DNA of 64,000 nucleotides from Sphingomonadaceae bacterium OTU29LAMAA1 (GTDB taxonomy: Bacteria > Pseudomonadota > Alphaproteobacteria > Sphingomonadales > Sphingomonadaceae). The notes beneath the pieces are model-generated. The model was not told the origin of the DNA, did not search any database, and worked only from the letters and a program-made list of their open reading frames with translations. Where the stretch lies: assembly GCA_024072375.1 (NCBI GenBank), contig CP099617.1:2921001-2985000 (forward strand), in the 5' to 3' direction. The translations under genes and the position numbers were made by a program. Below are positions 50,199 to 58,701 of the stretch, piece by piece; position 1 is the first letter of the stretch, and each line of letters starts with the position of its first letter.

Positions 50199-50550
50199 TA
50201 GGGTAGGACCCGACTTCACCTCCGCTGGGACGGTATTCGGCTACCGTAGTCGGCACGTGTGTCAATCATAATTCTGGTGCGAGGGGTAACGAGGGGGTTA
50301 ATTTTGGTAGGTGCGGCTTTTGCTGCAATCATGTTGCTGCGCGATGGCTCGATTTCTTGCGTTGACAGTATTTACTACGATGACCGAAGAACTTTTGCGC
50401 GTGTCCGTTTGAGTAAGAGTAAGCAGATGAACGAACGGTTGATTGCGGGCCGCGGCAAAGAAGTGTCGAATGTCTGTAAATGGATCCTTGTCGCCGCAAT
50501 CATCGTACGAGGTGTCTGAACGGGACATTTTTCCAGCGCAGTGGTGACTG
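50199..50550. other. Intergenic stretch with one dispersed repeat
   Basis: Between the convergent GGDEF-EAL and GH130-like genes. It holds repeat copy 9 at 50427-50493. A hydrophobic frame crosses this region but runs straight through the repeat and has no ribosome-binding site, so it is not called. Confidence 0.6.
50427..50493 (+). repeat. Dispersed intergenic repeat, copy 9
   Basis: ATGAACGAACGGTTG with TTGCGGGCCGCGG, then GTCGAATGTCTGTAA and ATGGATCCTTGTCG. Between convergent genes. Confidence 0.75.
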
Positions 50551-51597
50551 TCAGCTCCGCCTCAGTCGAGCGCGAGAAAGTCGTCGATCCTCGAGGGAGT
50601 AATATAGCCAGATTTCGCCATTACGGCTGGTGACGGAGGCAGCGAAAGCAATGTCGCTCGCCGTTCGGTCCCTCGCAGGAGGCGGGGTGATCAGTGGCTC
50701 AATACACCGGTCCACTACGCGGGTCAGTTCGCGGTCGAACGCAACCCAGCCGATCCGCCAACGCGCATCATGCGTTGCGCCGTTGTAGAACATCACCGGC
50801 ATGTCAGGATCGTCGAGCAGCATCGGGCCTGTGGACAGGTGCCAATTGTCCCAGCCATCTTCCCGCGGCATGAACGGAGTTGGTTGCTCTTCCCATGGAC
50901 CGTCCACCTTGGGTCCGATCGCTAGGCCGATGCGGCTCGCCTCGTCGGCGGCGTATTCGTAGAACAAGCTCCACCGCCCGTCCTTTTCGCGATCGACCGT
51001 CGCTTCCTTGGTGTTGCCGAGCGACTTTGTGGAGGCTAGCGCAACGCCGGTCTTCACCAGTTTGTCTACGCTCGGACCGGCCGCGTAGAACATTTCGCCA
51101 TGCGCCATATCGGCTTCCACGCCGGTATAATAAACGACGTAGCTGCCGTCCTCTATCTTCACGACGGTGGGATCTTCTACACCGCCCGAATCCTTTTCAC
51201 CGGCGCCGCCAGGCAGGATTGAAGGCTCGTCGAGCATCGCGAAGCGAATGCCATCATCGCTCCAACCAGCCCAGATGATGCCAGTGTCGGTCATTGGTTC
51301 GCCGGGCTGCGTCACCGCCCTTACCATGATGCCGTAGCGGCCGTCCGGCTCCAACCAGACATACGGACTCATCAGGTCGCGCGCCATCAGTGGCGCTGGA
51401 CCCGTAAGGTGGATCTCCTGCAACTCTTCCACATTGAAGTCGACTGCATTCGACGAAGGATAGACCAGAACCTTGCGATCCCCGGTTATTCTGTCGGCGG
51501 GCAGGCGCGACCGCACGATCGGCACGCCGGGCGCGATCTCTGACTGGCTCGTGGCGCCCACATTCGATGAGGGGACCAACGGCTTGCCCTCGATCAT
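50551..51597 (-). CDS. GH130-like glycosidase/phosphorylase
   Basis: The 348-residue protein has a five-bladed beta-propeller pattern: SPYVWLEPDGRYGIMVRAVT, GGVEDPTVVKIEDGSYVVYY, ATVDREKDGRWSLFYEYAA, TGPMLLDDPDMPVMFYNGAT and LYYSLEDRRLSRARL. GGVEDP and the strand repeats match GH130 (mannoside phosphorylases/hydrolases); a catalytic Asp/Glu pair could not be placed. No signal peptide, so cytoplasmic. Its ATG overlaps the stop of the upstream SDR (ATGA), indicating a sugar-processing operon. Confidence 0.82.
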   Translation of the reverse strand: MIEGKPLVPSSNVGATSQSEIAPGVPIVRSRLPADRITGDRKVLVYPSSNAVDFNVEELQEIHLTGPAPLMARDLMSPYVWLEPDGRYGIMVRAVTQPGEPMTDTGIIWAGWSDDGIRFAMLDEPSILPGGAGEKDSGGVEDPTVVKIEDGSYVVYYTGVEADMAHGEMFYAAGPSVDKLVKTGVALASTKSLGNTKEATVDREKDGRWSLFYEYAADEASRIGLAIGPKVDGPWEEQPTPFMPREDGWDNWHLSTGPMLLDDPDMPVMFYNGATHDARWRIGWVAFDRELTRVVDRCIEPLITPPPARDRTASDIAFAASVTSRNGEIWLYYSLEDRRLSRARLRRS

Positions 51598-52361
51598 GCG
51601 CCGAGTGCCTGCATCAACGACAAGCCACCGTCGATGACGATCCGCGCCCCGGTGATATAGGCCGCCTTGTCCGAGGCCAGGAACACGGCGAGATCACCTA
51701 CCTCTTCGGGCCTTCCCGCGCGATCCATCGGGATGTTCTGTTCCAGCGTCCTTCGATAGGCTGGATCGCTGCTGGCGCGCTCGTTCATGGGTGTCAGGAT
51801 CATGCCAGGCTCGATTGCGTTTACGCGAATGCCGTTGGGCGCCTCCTCGATCGCGAGCGTTTCGATCAAGTTGGTCAGGCCGCCCTTTGCAGCGCAATAG
51901 TCGGCGCCGCCAGCCCGCACGGCATAGGCGTGGATCGATGATATGTGGATTATCGTACCAGGGCTGTTCGCAGGCCGGTCGCGTACAAATCGACGTGAGG
52001 TAAGGAACGCGCCGGTAAGATCGGTATCCAGCATACGCTGCCACTGCGGCATCGTCATTTGTCGCACTGGCACGCCCGCCATGTTGATTCCGGCGGAGTT
52101 GACCAACACGGTGACGAGCCCAAACGCCTTCTCGGCGGCCGCGAACGCTGCCTCCACCGATGCCTCGTCGCCGACGTTGCACTGGACTGCGATCGCATCC
52201 CCGCCCGCCGCCTTCACTTTGGCTACGGTGTCGCTCCCGTCATTATGAGCATCGTGAAACAGCACCACAACTTTGTCACCGAGCGCTCCGAACGCAATCC
52301 CGCACGCCGCGCCGATCCCGCTTTCCGCACCGCTGACCAACACGCACCGACCGTTCGCCAT
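51594..52361 (-). CDS. Short-chain dehydrogenase/reductase, glucose-1-dehydrogenase-like
   Basis: From the ATG at 52361 (AAGG upstream), 255 residues: SGAESGIG, NSAG, Ser in HISSIHAY and YCAAK, ending VIDGGLSLMQALGA. The IEPGMILTPMNERASSDPAY segment resembles bacterial glucose-1-dehydrogenase-like SDRs. Longer in-frame starts up to 52586 run into a repeat copy and are rejected. It is translationally coupled to a GH130-like gene, so a sugar or sugar alcohol is a plausible substrate. Confidence 0.9.
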   Translation of the reverse strand: MANGRCVLVSGAESGIGAACGIAFGALGDKVVVLFHDAHNDGSDTVAKVKAAGGDAIAVQCNVGDEASVEAAFAAAEKAFGLVTVLVNSAGINMAGVPVRQMTMPQWQRMLDTDLTGAFLTSRRFVRDRPANSPGTIIHISSIHAYAVRAGGADYCAAKGGLTNLIETLAIEEAPNGIRVNAIEPGMILTPMNERASSDPAYRRTLEQNIPMDRAGRPEEVGDLAVFLASDKAAYITGARIVIDGGLSLMQALGA

Positions 52362-52528
52362 CCGATGTACCTTTTTGTCTCTTTCGATTATATCGGCGTG
52401 AGCACCAGCGCGAGCAATGAACATCTTTGTCATGTTGCTGCTCGCAAGCGGTTTGGCAGTACAAATAGCGGCTTTAGTCCTGATTCCGACCACAATGACT
52501 GCGCGGAAAGGAACCGCGTGATCACTTA

Positions 52529-52587
52529 ATGAACGGCCGGTTTCAGGAGGCTGTGAACGGTGGATGAGCGTCTGCTTGTGGGTCAAT
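52529..52587 (+). repeat. Dispersed intergenic repeat, copy 10
   Basis: ATGAACGGCCGGTTT, then GGATGAGCGTCTGCTT and GTGGGTCAAT: a shortened, more divergent copy. Between two leftward genes. Confidence 0.65.
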
Positions 52588-52620
52588 TAGGACTTTCGAA
52601 CAGATAGCGCGAGAGGCTGT

Positions 52621-53010
52621 CTAATTCGCGGCGTCTTCCGGTCTTGACAGTGGCAGCGCGATCCAGTCGATCGCGTCTTTGCGCGTTTGGAAAACAAACA
52701 TGTTGTCGCGGTGTTCGCAGATGCGCTTTGCCTGCTGCCGGGCGAGCACACCTTCCGTATACATCGCGACACGCCTGTGGATCATCGACGGGTGCTCGGC
52801 CAAGGCTTTCATCGCAAGGACAACCTCTTGCGTCTGGATTGTCGCTCCAGTGAAGTCGTAGAGAGTGGCGGGCGGTTTGGGACCATGAGGAAACCGTGCT
52901 ATCTCGCCTCGTAGCTCGACCGTGAACGCCTGAAATTCAGCCATTGAGCAGAGGCCCTCGAGCTTTACCTCGATAAACCGGAGGGCAACGTTTGTGGTGA
53001 TCGTGTGCAA
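52621..53010 (-). CDS. STAS/SpoIIAA-like single-domain protein
   Basis: The 129-residue cytoplasmic protein has alternating strands and helices typical of the SpoIIAA-like/STAS fold: VALRFIEVKLEGLCSMAEF, PPATLYDFTGATIQTQEVVL, RRVAMYTEGVLARQQAKRI, MFVFQTRKDAIDWIAL. The DFTGATIQTQE segment lies where partner-switch antagonists carry their phosphorylated Ser/Thr, but this cannot be proven. It is a sister of the next protein upstream on the same strand (41 bp apart). Function unknown. Confidence 0.75.
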   Translation of the reverse strand: MHTITTNVALRFIEVKLEGLCSMAEFQAFTVELRGEIARFPHGPKPPATLYDFTGATIQTQEVVLAMKALAEHPSMIHRRVAMYTEGVLARQQAKRICEHRDNMFVFQTRKDAIDWIALPLSRPEDAAN

Positions 53011-53051
53011 GGCTGTTCTCCAGCTAATCTTTATTGTTGGCCGAATGCGTC

Positions 53052-53462
53052 TCAGTGCCGGTGAGCCGTTTGCTGAACGTCAAGCCACGTCAGTGCAGCG
53101 CTTTTGCAGATGAAGAAGTTTAGGATCTCGTCACGCGATAGCGCTCGTCGCATCTGCATTTTGACGAGGCTTGAGGACACCAGGATCGCGACCTTGTCTC
53201 CTGCACGATAGATCATTGCGGTTGCCTCCTGTACGCAGACCTGACCCTCCGGGCTGTGCGGCTTCAGATCAACGGCGTTGATCAGAACCCGGATTGGCCG
53301 GCCCGTTGCACGCCATTGCTTCACAACTGCGGCATTCTCGGCGAAATGATCCCGTAACGTCGGTAAGTCGAAGAAGCCTGTTACGCTGATGAGGATCACG
53401 CCGTGAAGCTGATCATCTTCGATCGCGTGTGTGGGCTTGGCTGCGACAAGAGAGTTGGACAT
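53052..53462 (-). CDS. STAS/SpoIIAA-like single-domain protein (paralogue)
   Basis: The 136-residue protein has the same layout as its neighbour at 52621: GVILISVTGFFDLPTLRDHF, RPIRVLINAVDLKPHSPEGQ, KVAILVSSSLVKMQMRRAL and ILNFFICKSAALTWLD. The order of strands and the closing A-x-x-WL match. Two tandem paralogues suggest partners rather than copies with the same role. A GGAACC element lies some 45 bp upstream on the coding strand but without the CGTT needed for a general-stress promoter. Confidence 0.75.
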   Translation of the reverse strand: MSNSLVAAKPTHAIEDDQLHGVILISVTGFFDLPTLRDHFAENAAVVKQWRATGRPIRVLINAVDLKPHSPEGQVCVQEATAMIYRAGDKVAILVSSSLVKMQMRRALSRDEILNFFICKSAALTWLDVQQTAHRH

Positions 53463-53657
53463 TGCCGCGGCTTATGAAGTCACAGTTGCTGATTCGTGTA
53501 TAACCCAGAACGGTTCCGTTATCTAAAGGCTAGTTTGCCGATGTTCTGAAACCGAGACTCGGGTGCGGTTCGTTGCGACCATGGCTGAGGGTATCGAGAC
53601 ATTCCGTTCACAACTTCAAGTTACTCGCCGTTTACCGGCTGCCGCTAATATCGCGGT

Positions 53658-54209
53658 GTGTCGTTCAATAAGCCTTTCCGCGCCGTTCCTATCCACATGG
53701 GGAGGCACTATCGCGCCAAGCGGCGGCGGGCGCAGTTTCGGCGAGCAGCTCTACGGGCGGCAATTCTTGGGGCCGCGGCGATGGCGGGCGGTATCGTGGG
53801 TATAATGCCCCCTTCAACCCTGTCGTTTCTCAAACCTGGCTACGACGATACGGTTAGCGGCTGCACGGTCACGGATGGTGACACGATCCGATGCAATGGC
53901 GAGCGCATACGGCTGCTAGGCATCGATACACCCGAATTGCCCGGTCACTGCCGCGAAGGTCGAGATTGCGTTGATGGCGATCCCTATGCGGCGACGCAAT
54001 CGCTAGCTGACGCTCTGGTGGAGCCGATCCGCATTAATCGGGTTGGCGAGGATCATTACGGGCGTACCTTGGCGATCTTGTCCAGCGACAAGGGCGATTT
54101 GTCATGCTGGCAGCTTCAACACGGGCAAGCGGCCTACAAGTCGCAGTGGGATGACGGAAAACGGGTGCTGCGGGCGTGTCCGGGCTCGGCCCTGGCGGTA
54201 TGGCTGTAA
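53658..54209 (+). CDS. Thermonuclease (SNase)-family protein
   Basis: A GTG at 53658 or an ATG at 53697 are possible starts. The 183-residue product has a basic N-terminus with one hydrophobic helix (ALRAAILGAAAMAGGIVGIM), so it is membrane-anchored or exported. An SNase domain follows: VTDGDTIRCNGERIRLLGID, TPELPGHCREGRDCVDGDPY, ATQSLADAL, DHYGRTLAI. The Arg/Asp residues of the active site are present, and Cys pairs suggest disulfides. A homologous fragment lies 2 kb downstream. Confidence 0.87.
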   Translation: MSFNKPFRAVPIHMGRHYRAKRRRAQFRRAALRAAILGAAAMAGGIVGIMPPSTLSFLKPGYDDTVSGCTVTDGDTIRCNGERIRLLGIDTPELPGHCREGRDCVDGDPYAATQSLADALVEPIRINRVGEDHYGRTLAILSSDKGDLSCWQLQHGQAAYKSQWDDGKRVLRACPGSALAVWL

Positions 54210-54244
54210 TCGATCTTCTTTGCAGGCAGCAGATCGGCTAAGAC

Positions 54245-54273
54245 GGGGCGATCAAATTGTGCTCGATCGCCCC
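54245..54273. terminator. Hairpin between convergent genes
   Basis: GGGGCGATC and GATCGCCCC form a perfect 9-bp stem with an 11-base loop, between the SNase-like gene and the leftward outer-membrane gene; usable in both directions. Confidence 0.6.
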
Positions 54274-54286
54274 TGACGCTTAGAGC

Positions 54287-54937
54287 CTAGAACCTGATCC
54301 CCATGCCATAGACAACCTGATGGCGCTTCGGCTCGATACTCGCGCGTATATCATCGGCGATAACCGATTTGTCGCCATAACCAGTGTAGACGTACTCTAG
54401 ACGTCCGTAAACGCGACCGGTCAGCGTGCCTTCGATGCCGCCGCCAACGTGGAACCCGTCAAAATTGCGGCCCTCGTTCTCGTCGGCAAGAATAAGGTCA
54501 TTGTCTTGATAGTCGAGGGACGCACGACCGTTGGAGTAACCACCCTTGGCGTAGAGAGCAAACTGCTCGGCTACTGGTACGCCCAGACGGATACCGGCCG
54601 TGAGATTGCGACCAGAACGTAGGCAGAGCCTGTCATTACCGTAAAGTTCGCCGCATTCCTTTGCAGAAGAGTCCTCGATGCCCGCATATCCGCCAATCAA
54701 CACATTATTCAGCGCATAATCGTAGCCGATTTCTCCACCGTAGACTGCTCCACTCTTGCTCGCGTTGCGGCTAATACGATCGACGCCATCGGACAATGTT
54801 GCGCGAATGTTCGGATTGTCCCAGCCTACCCGTGCTTCAATGTGGACCCCTGTAAATAGCGGATTTACAGATTGGGCAGACGCGGACGTTGCCATCAGTG
54901 TGGCAACCGCTGCTGTTCCGATTGCAACGAACTTCAT
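54287..54937 (-). CDS. Outer-membrane beta-barrel protein
   Basis: The ATG at 54937 follows AGGAGG. The 216-residue protein has signal MKFVAIGTAAVATLMATSA with cleavage after ASAQ, then an eight-strand barrel pattern (FTGVHIEARVGWDN, VYGGEIGYDYALNNVLIGGY, RNLTAGIRLGVPVAEQFALY, VYGRLEYVYTGYGDKS). It ends in HQVVYGMGIRF with a C-terminal Phe, the sorting signal of barrel proteins. OmpA-like/Omp25-like small porin, probably structural. An AT-rich stretch lies upstream. Confidence 0.88.
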   Translation of the reverse strand: MKFVAIGTAAVATLMATSASAQSVNPLFTGVHIEARVGWDNPNIRATLSDGVDRISRNASKSGAVYGGEIGYDYALNNVLIGGYAGIEDSSAKECGELYGNDRLCLRSGRNLTAGIRLGVPVAEQFALYAKGGYSNGRASLDYQDNDLILADENEGRNFDGFHVGGGIEGTLTGRVYGRLEYVYTGYGDKSVIADDIRASIEPKRHQVVYGMGIRF

Positions 54938-55421
54938 TAGAAACCTCCTAGTACCCGCCAACTCGCGGGGCGTGGCTTCTAAACACAACAATGGTTAACA
55001 ACGGCCTTAATATAATAGGATCGATTCGGAAGTAAATTGATCGCCCCGACGTTAGACTTTAATGTCTAAAATGAACATATTAACCCATGTAAAGGGCTTT
55101 TGTGCAATCCGCATTTGTCCCTGTACATACCTCCTAGTGCTAGTATTGGTCGCAAAGATTTACATTAATTAATGCAGGATCCGACAATACAGATCCAAGA
55201 AGTTAAAAAGCCGCTCTGCCGCGCGGGAGATGCTTGATTAGGATAGCAAAAACATGCCGCATCTGGTCAACGCTGACGTTCTGTACAGAAATCTGGCACG
55301 CAAACCTGTATTCAGGTGGCGAGAATCTCGAGTACGGCTTTGTTATCGAGGATTGGCGGCGAAACTGGTGAGGACTAATTTTTGCCGATCCCCACCATGC
55401 TATTTAAAATGCCAGGATTAT
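54938..55421. other. AT-rich regulatory stretch between barrel and MucR genes
   Basis: 484 bp with no gene, visibly more AT-rich than the surrounding sequence. It contains many TAA/TTA steps and an inverted repeat TTAGAC-TTTAAT-GTCTAA at 55052-55069. MucR/Ros proteins bind AT-rich sites, so this is a plausible control region for the barrel gene. A small RNA cannot be excluded. Confidence 0.5.
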
Positions 55422-55958
55422 TCAGCTGTTTGAGTTACCAAGGTGCGCCTGTGCAGCAGCTTTGGCATCGCTCGCCTTACGAGGCTTTGCAGCTTTCCCG
55501 TCTACCTTGACAGCGTTTGCCTGGCCCGGCTTGCGACCAAGGCCAATTTTCTTCGCCATCGCCTGTCGTGCTGCGGAGTATGTCGGGGCGACCATGGGGT
55601 AATCCGCCTTCAAGCCGAAGCGTTCGCGGTATTCCTCCGGGGTCATTCCGTTGGTCGATAGGTGGCGGCGCAGCGTCTTATAAGGCTTGCCGTCAATCAT
55701 ACTGATGATGAAATCTGGCGAGGCCAGGGATTTCCGCGCCGATACAGCAGGGGTGTATTCCTTCGTGAGTTCGGCAGCCGTGGCGTTGGCATCGTTGCCA
55801 GCCGACAAATCTGTGATTGTCCGATGCATTTGCTGAAAAAATGCTGGCACATCGTCGGCATTCACTCGATTGTTCGTGTTGCCAAGCCAAGCAATGGTTA
55901 GGTCGGCGGCGAGAGCGACCGTAGCCGAGTCGGATTCGGAAGACATACTGTTACTCAT
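55422..55958 (-). CDS. MucR/Ros-family transcriptional regulator
   Basis: The 178-residue protein has the MucR core: YTPAVSARKSLASPDFIISM, IDGKPYKTLRRHLSTNGMTP, EEYRERFGLKADYPMVAPTY and SAARQAMAKKIGLGRK. The Cys residues of the Ros zinc finger are absent (IISMIDG where Cys usually lies), as in Ml-type proteins that fold without zinc. The lysine/alanine-rich tail is extra. It acts as a nucleoid-type regulator at AT-rich promoters; the adjoining AT-rich stretch fits this. Confidence 0.9.
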   Translation of the reverse strand: MSNSMSSESDSATVALAADLTIAWLGNTNNRVNADDVPAFFQQMHRTITDLSAGNDANATAAELTKEYTPAVSARKSLASPDFIISMIDGKPYKTLRRHLSTNGMTPEEYRERFGLKADYPMVAPTYSAARQAMAKKIGLGRKPGQANAVKVDGKAAKPRKASDAKAAAQAHLGNSNS

Positions 55959-56273
55959 CTTATGGGGATCCTATGCCCATAAACTCAAACCAGCTTTCCT
56001 TCAATAAGGATCATCATATACTACATCTTCCGAACGCATAACAGTTCATGACGATGGCGATACCCAACACCACAAAGGTCGAGTCACTGCCGTTACATCA
56101 TCGACGATCACCGCCACCGCCGCAGACGCTAAATTCGCCTATTGGCCGTTTTAAACGCGTTAGAACGCCGTCGCAGTCGCGAGGCTATTCAGGTAATCTA
56201 AGGCACCGGATGGGCGTCTGGCGGCGGACGAACGGTCCTTAAGCCAATTTCGTAAACCTGCGGTGATCTGCCT

Positions 56274-56404
56274 GGTATGGCGAGGAGCGACCCTTGGCTA
56301 CGTTACGCAGCGACAAGGGCGATTTGTCGTGTTGGCAACTTCAATGCGAGCAAGCTTCCTACCAGGCCTATAACGGCAATAGGCTGACCGTACTTGTCCG
56401 ATGA
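56274..56404 (+). pseudogene. Remnant of a second SNase-family gene
   Basis: SDKGDLSCWQLQCEQASYQA at 56310-56370 is almost identical to SDKGDLSCWQLQHGQAAYKS at the end of the intact SNase protein, also at the DNA level. YGEERPLATLR precedes it (YGRTLAILS in the intact gene) and a TGA follows. Nothing upstream matches, so it is a decayed duplicate, lying antisense over the 3' end of the HIRAN pseudogene. Confidence 0.7.
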
Positions 56405-56724
56405 CGGCGGCGACGTCGGGGCGCCACCACCCAAGCCAACGTGAATGAACGCTGATCCACCAGCCGGTCTCTGGAAGATCGCCTCGTCGTCCTCACCGCG
56501 GACCATCCGCCCGCCGCTGTACGGCGCCCTCTCGGCATTGATGTAGCCGAGTTGCACACCGCGTGGGCTCATCATCGCAATGGCGTTGCTGTCGTGCTTG
56601 TTCTTCGGCTCCAGGATCAACTCGACCGGTTCGCGGGCAACGTCATCATCGCCTCGGACCGGCAGTTGCTGCCGTCCGTGTTGGGGAAGTCGATGCCTAT
56701 GACGGCCAGGGTAAGTTCCTGCAT
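56303..56724 (-). pseudogene. HIRAN-domain protein with a frameshift
   Basis: Starting at the ATG at 56724 (AAAGG upstream), MQELTLAVIGIDFPNTDGSN is the usual start of bacterial HIRAN proteins, but the frame then runs to a stop. The remainder continues in another frame as VARE PVELILEPKNKHDSNAIAM with SPRGVQLGYINAERAPY and GEDDEAIFQRPAGGSAFIHV. One frameshift, around 56640-56660, joins the parts. HIRAN modules bind DNA at ends or forks. The gene is broken or mis-sequenced; its end overlaps an SNase remnant on the other strand. Confidence 0.7.
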
Positions 56725-56847
56725 ATGCGACCTTTAGAGACGAATGCCGCAACGCATTAACCGCAAGCGCTTGACGGAATGTCGGCGGACGCGAAGAGTC
56801 GCAGCCGAGCAGCGGACAACGATCCGCTGCCGCAAGGGAGAGGTTCG

Positions 56848-58647
56848 ATGAAGACGCAATACGCCGCCGCGCTATTGGCGGGTACGATGGTCGCGGCGCT
56901 GCCCGTCCACGCCCAGACGGCGAACACCGCACAGACAGCCTCGCAGAAGGGCACATCCTACGACCGGATGGTCGTGTTCGGCGACAGCCTCGCCGACGGC
57001 GGCTACTATTTGACGCTTGATCCGCGCCTTCCACGCGAAGCCGGCAGCTTTACGACCAATCCCGATCCGGTATCGCCCGAAGTGCTTGCCGCGCGCCTGG
57101 GTCTGCCGCTGGCACCCTTCTACGGGCAGGGTGGCACCAACTACGCAGTCGGCGGGGCTCGCGTAACGGCGGCCAACGCGCTGTCGATCCCGGTCACGAC
57201 GCAGATCAGCAATTATCTCGCCGCGGGCGGTAAGTTCGGCCCGCGCGACCTCGTCTACATCCAGGGTGGTGGGAACGACTATTTTGCGTTCCAGGCGGCT
57301 GGCAGTAACAATAACGCCATCCTAACCACTGCCGCGACGCAACTGGCCGATCAGGTGCGACGAGTGCAGGCGGCGGGCGCGACGCGCATCGTCACCCTGG
57401 CCGTGCAGACCGGCGGTGCCGCCGGGCTTCAGCTGTTCAACCGTACCTTTGCCAGCGCGCTCGCGGCCGGAAACGTCAACGCGCTGTACTTCGACACCGA
57501 TCGGCTGTTCAACGAACTCGTTTCGAGTCCTTCGACCTATGGCTATACCAATGTCATCGGCGTCGCCTGCACGGTACCATCGTCGCTATCGTGCACGCGC
57601 AGCACGCTGGTGACGCCCAATGCCAACGAAACCTACATCCTTGCTGACAGCGTCCACCCAGCCGGCATTACCCAGCGGATCCAGGGACAGGCGATCGCGA
57701 GCTTGGTGCAGGCGCCGGAACAAATTGCCGGACTAGGTTATGCCGCACAGGCGATGTTCCGGGCGCAGCGCGACCTCATGGAAGGGCCGCAACGGGGCGG
57801 TTCGCAACGGCTAGGGCGTGGGCTGTCGGTGTTCGGCAGCGCGGCCTATCATTATTATAACACCGGGACCTCGGCTCAGCACGTTGGCCTGACCGAGCGC
57901 GGCTTCACTGGGGCGGCGGGTGCGGACCTCGCGATCGGCGCGGCATCCGGCGTTGGCGTCGTCGGCGGCTATTCTAGCGGCACCGGTGATTTTGCCGCGG
58001 GCGCCGGCAGCTACAAGCCCCGCGCCTGGTCGGTCAGCGGCTATGCCCGCGGCGAGCTTGGGCCGGTGCGCCTGCTCGCCGACGGCACCTATGGCGAGAT
58101 CGACTATCGCCGCATCCGGCGCTCGGTCCAACTCGGGCCGGCGCTGCGCAGTCACGAAGGCCGCACGGACGGTGACTATGTCGCCGGACGAGTTACCGCC
58201 GCCTTCGACCTGTTCACGCGTGGCGGCGTGGCGTTCGGTCCAGACGTGGCCGTTCAGTACGACCGGGTCCGGCTAGACGGCTATGTCGAGGGTGGCGGTC
58301 TATCGACTGCGGCCACTTTCGCCGACCAGCAGATCGAGAGCCTGACGGGCCGCTTTGGCGCGGTGGTGCGGTCTGTCCCTGGTCAGCCCGTCCGTATGTT
58401 CGCGCGGGCAGGCTATGAGCGCGAATTCGACGACGATCCTCGAACGTTCACGATTACGCCGACCGGCGCGCCGATCAGCTTTACCAGCGACGTCACGCGC
58501 GCTGACCGCAGCTACATGAGCTATGCGTTCGGTGTTGACGGACAGATTGCCGGCGCTCTGTCGTTGCGGGGTGGCGTATCCGGCTACGCTCTTCGCGATG
58601 ATCGGGATAGCGTTACCGCTTTCGCGGGTCTGTCGGCAGCTTTCTAA
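56848..58647 (+). CDS. GDSL esterase autotransporter (EstA-like)
   Basis: From the ATG at 56848 (AGAGGTTCG upstream), 599 residues with a signal peptide (MKTQYAAALLAGTMVAALPV). The passenger is a GDSL hydrolase: MVVFGDSLADGGYYL with Ser, then GGTNYAVGGARV, YIQGGGNDYFAF, and the Asp/His pair in LADSVHPAGITQRI. About residues 330-599 form a beta-barrel translocator (GFTGAAGADLAIGAASG onward) ending in FAGLSAAF with terminal Phe. It resembles EstA of Pseudomonas: outer-membrane esterase/lipase acting on lipids or glycolipids. Confidence 0.92.
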   Translation: MKTQYAAALLAGTMVAALPVHAQTANTAQTASQKGTSYDRMVVFGDSLADGGYYLTLDPRLPREAGSFTTNPDPVSPEVLAARLGLPLAPFYGQGGTNYAVGGARVTAANALSIPVTTQISNYLAAGGKFGPRDLVYIQGGGNDYFAFQAAGSNNNAILTTAATQLADQVRRVQAAGATRIVTLAVQTGGAAGLQLFNRTFASALAAGNVNALYFDTDRLFNELVSSPSTYGYTNVIGVACTVPSSLSCTRSTLVTPNANETYILADSVHPAGITQRIQGQAIASLVQAPEQIAGLGYAAQAMFRAQRDLMEGPQRGGSQRLGRGLSVFGSAAYHYYNTGTSAQHVGLTERGFTGAAGADLAIGAASGVGVVGGYSSGTGDFAAGAGSYKPRAWSVSGYARGELGPVRLLADGTYGEIDYRRIRRSVQLGPALRSHEGRTDGDYVAGRVTAAFDLFTRGGVAFGPDVAVQYDRVRLDGYVEGGGLSTAATFADQQIESLTGRFGAVVRSVPGQPVRMFARAGYEREFDDDPRTFTITPTGAPISFTSDVTRADRSYMSYAFGVDGQIAGALSLRGGVSGYALRDDRDSVTAFAGLSAAF

Positions 58648-58668
58648 ACGAACCCTAGAGGCAAAGCG

Positions 58669-58696
58669 CGGGGCGGCGGATCAAGCTGCCGCCCCG
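58669..58696. terminator. Hairpin between convergent genes
   Basis: CGGGGCGGC and GCCGCCCCG form a perfect 9-bp stem with a 10-base loop after the autotransporter gene and before the leftward Cys-repeat gene. Confidence 0.6.
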
Positions 58697-58701
58697 ACTG
58701 C

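Noticed and set aside
50259..50519. Hydrophobic 86-codon frame after the GGDEF-EAL gene
   Set aside because: It runs through a dispersed repeat copy and lacks a ribosome-binding site.
53466..53520. GGAACC-type general-stress promoter for the STAS-like gene
   Set aside because: The -10 element CGTT is not present at 16-17 bp; only CGAA is found.
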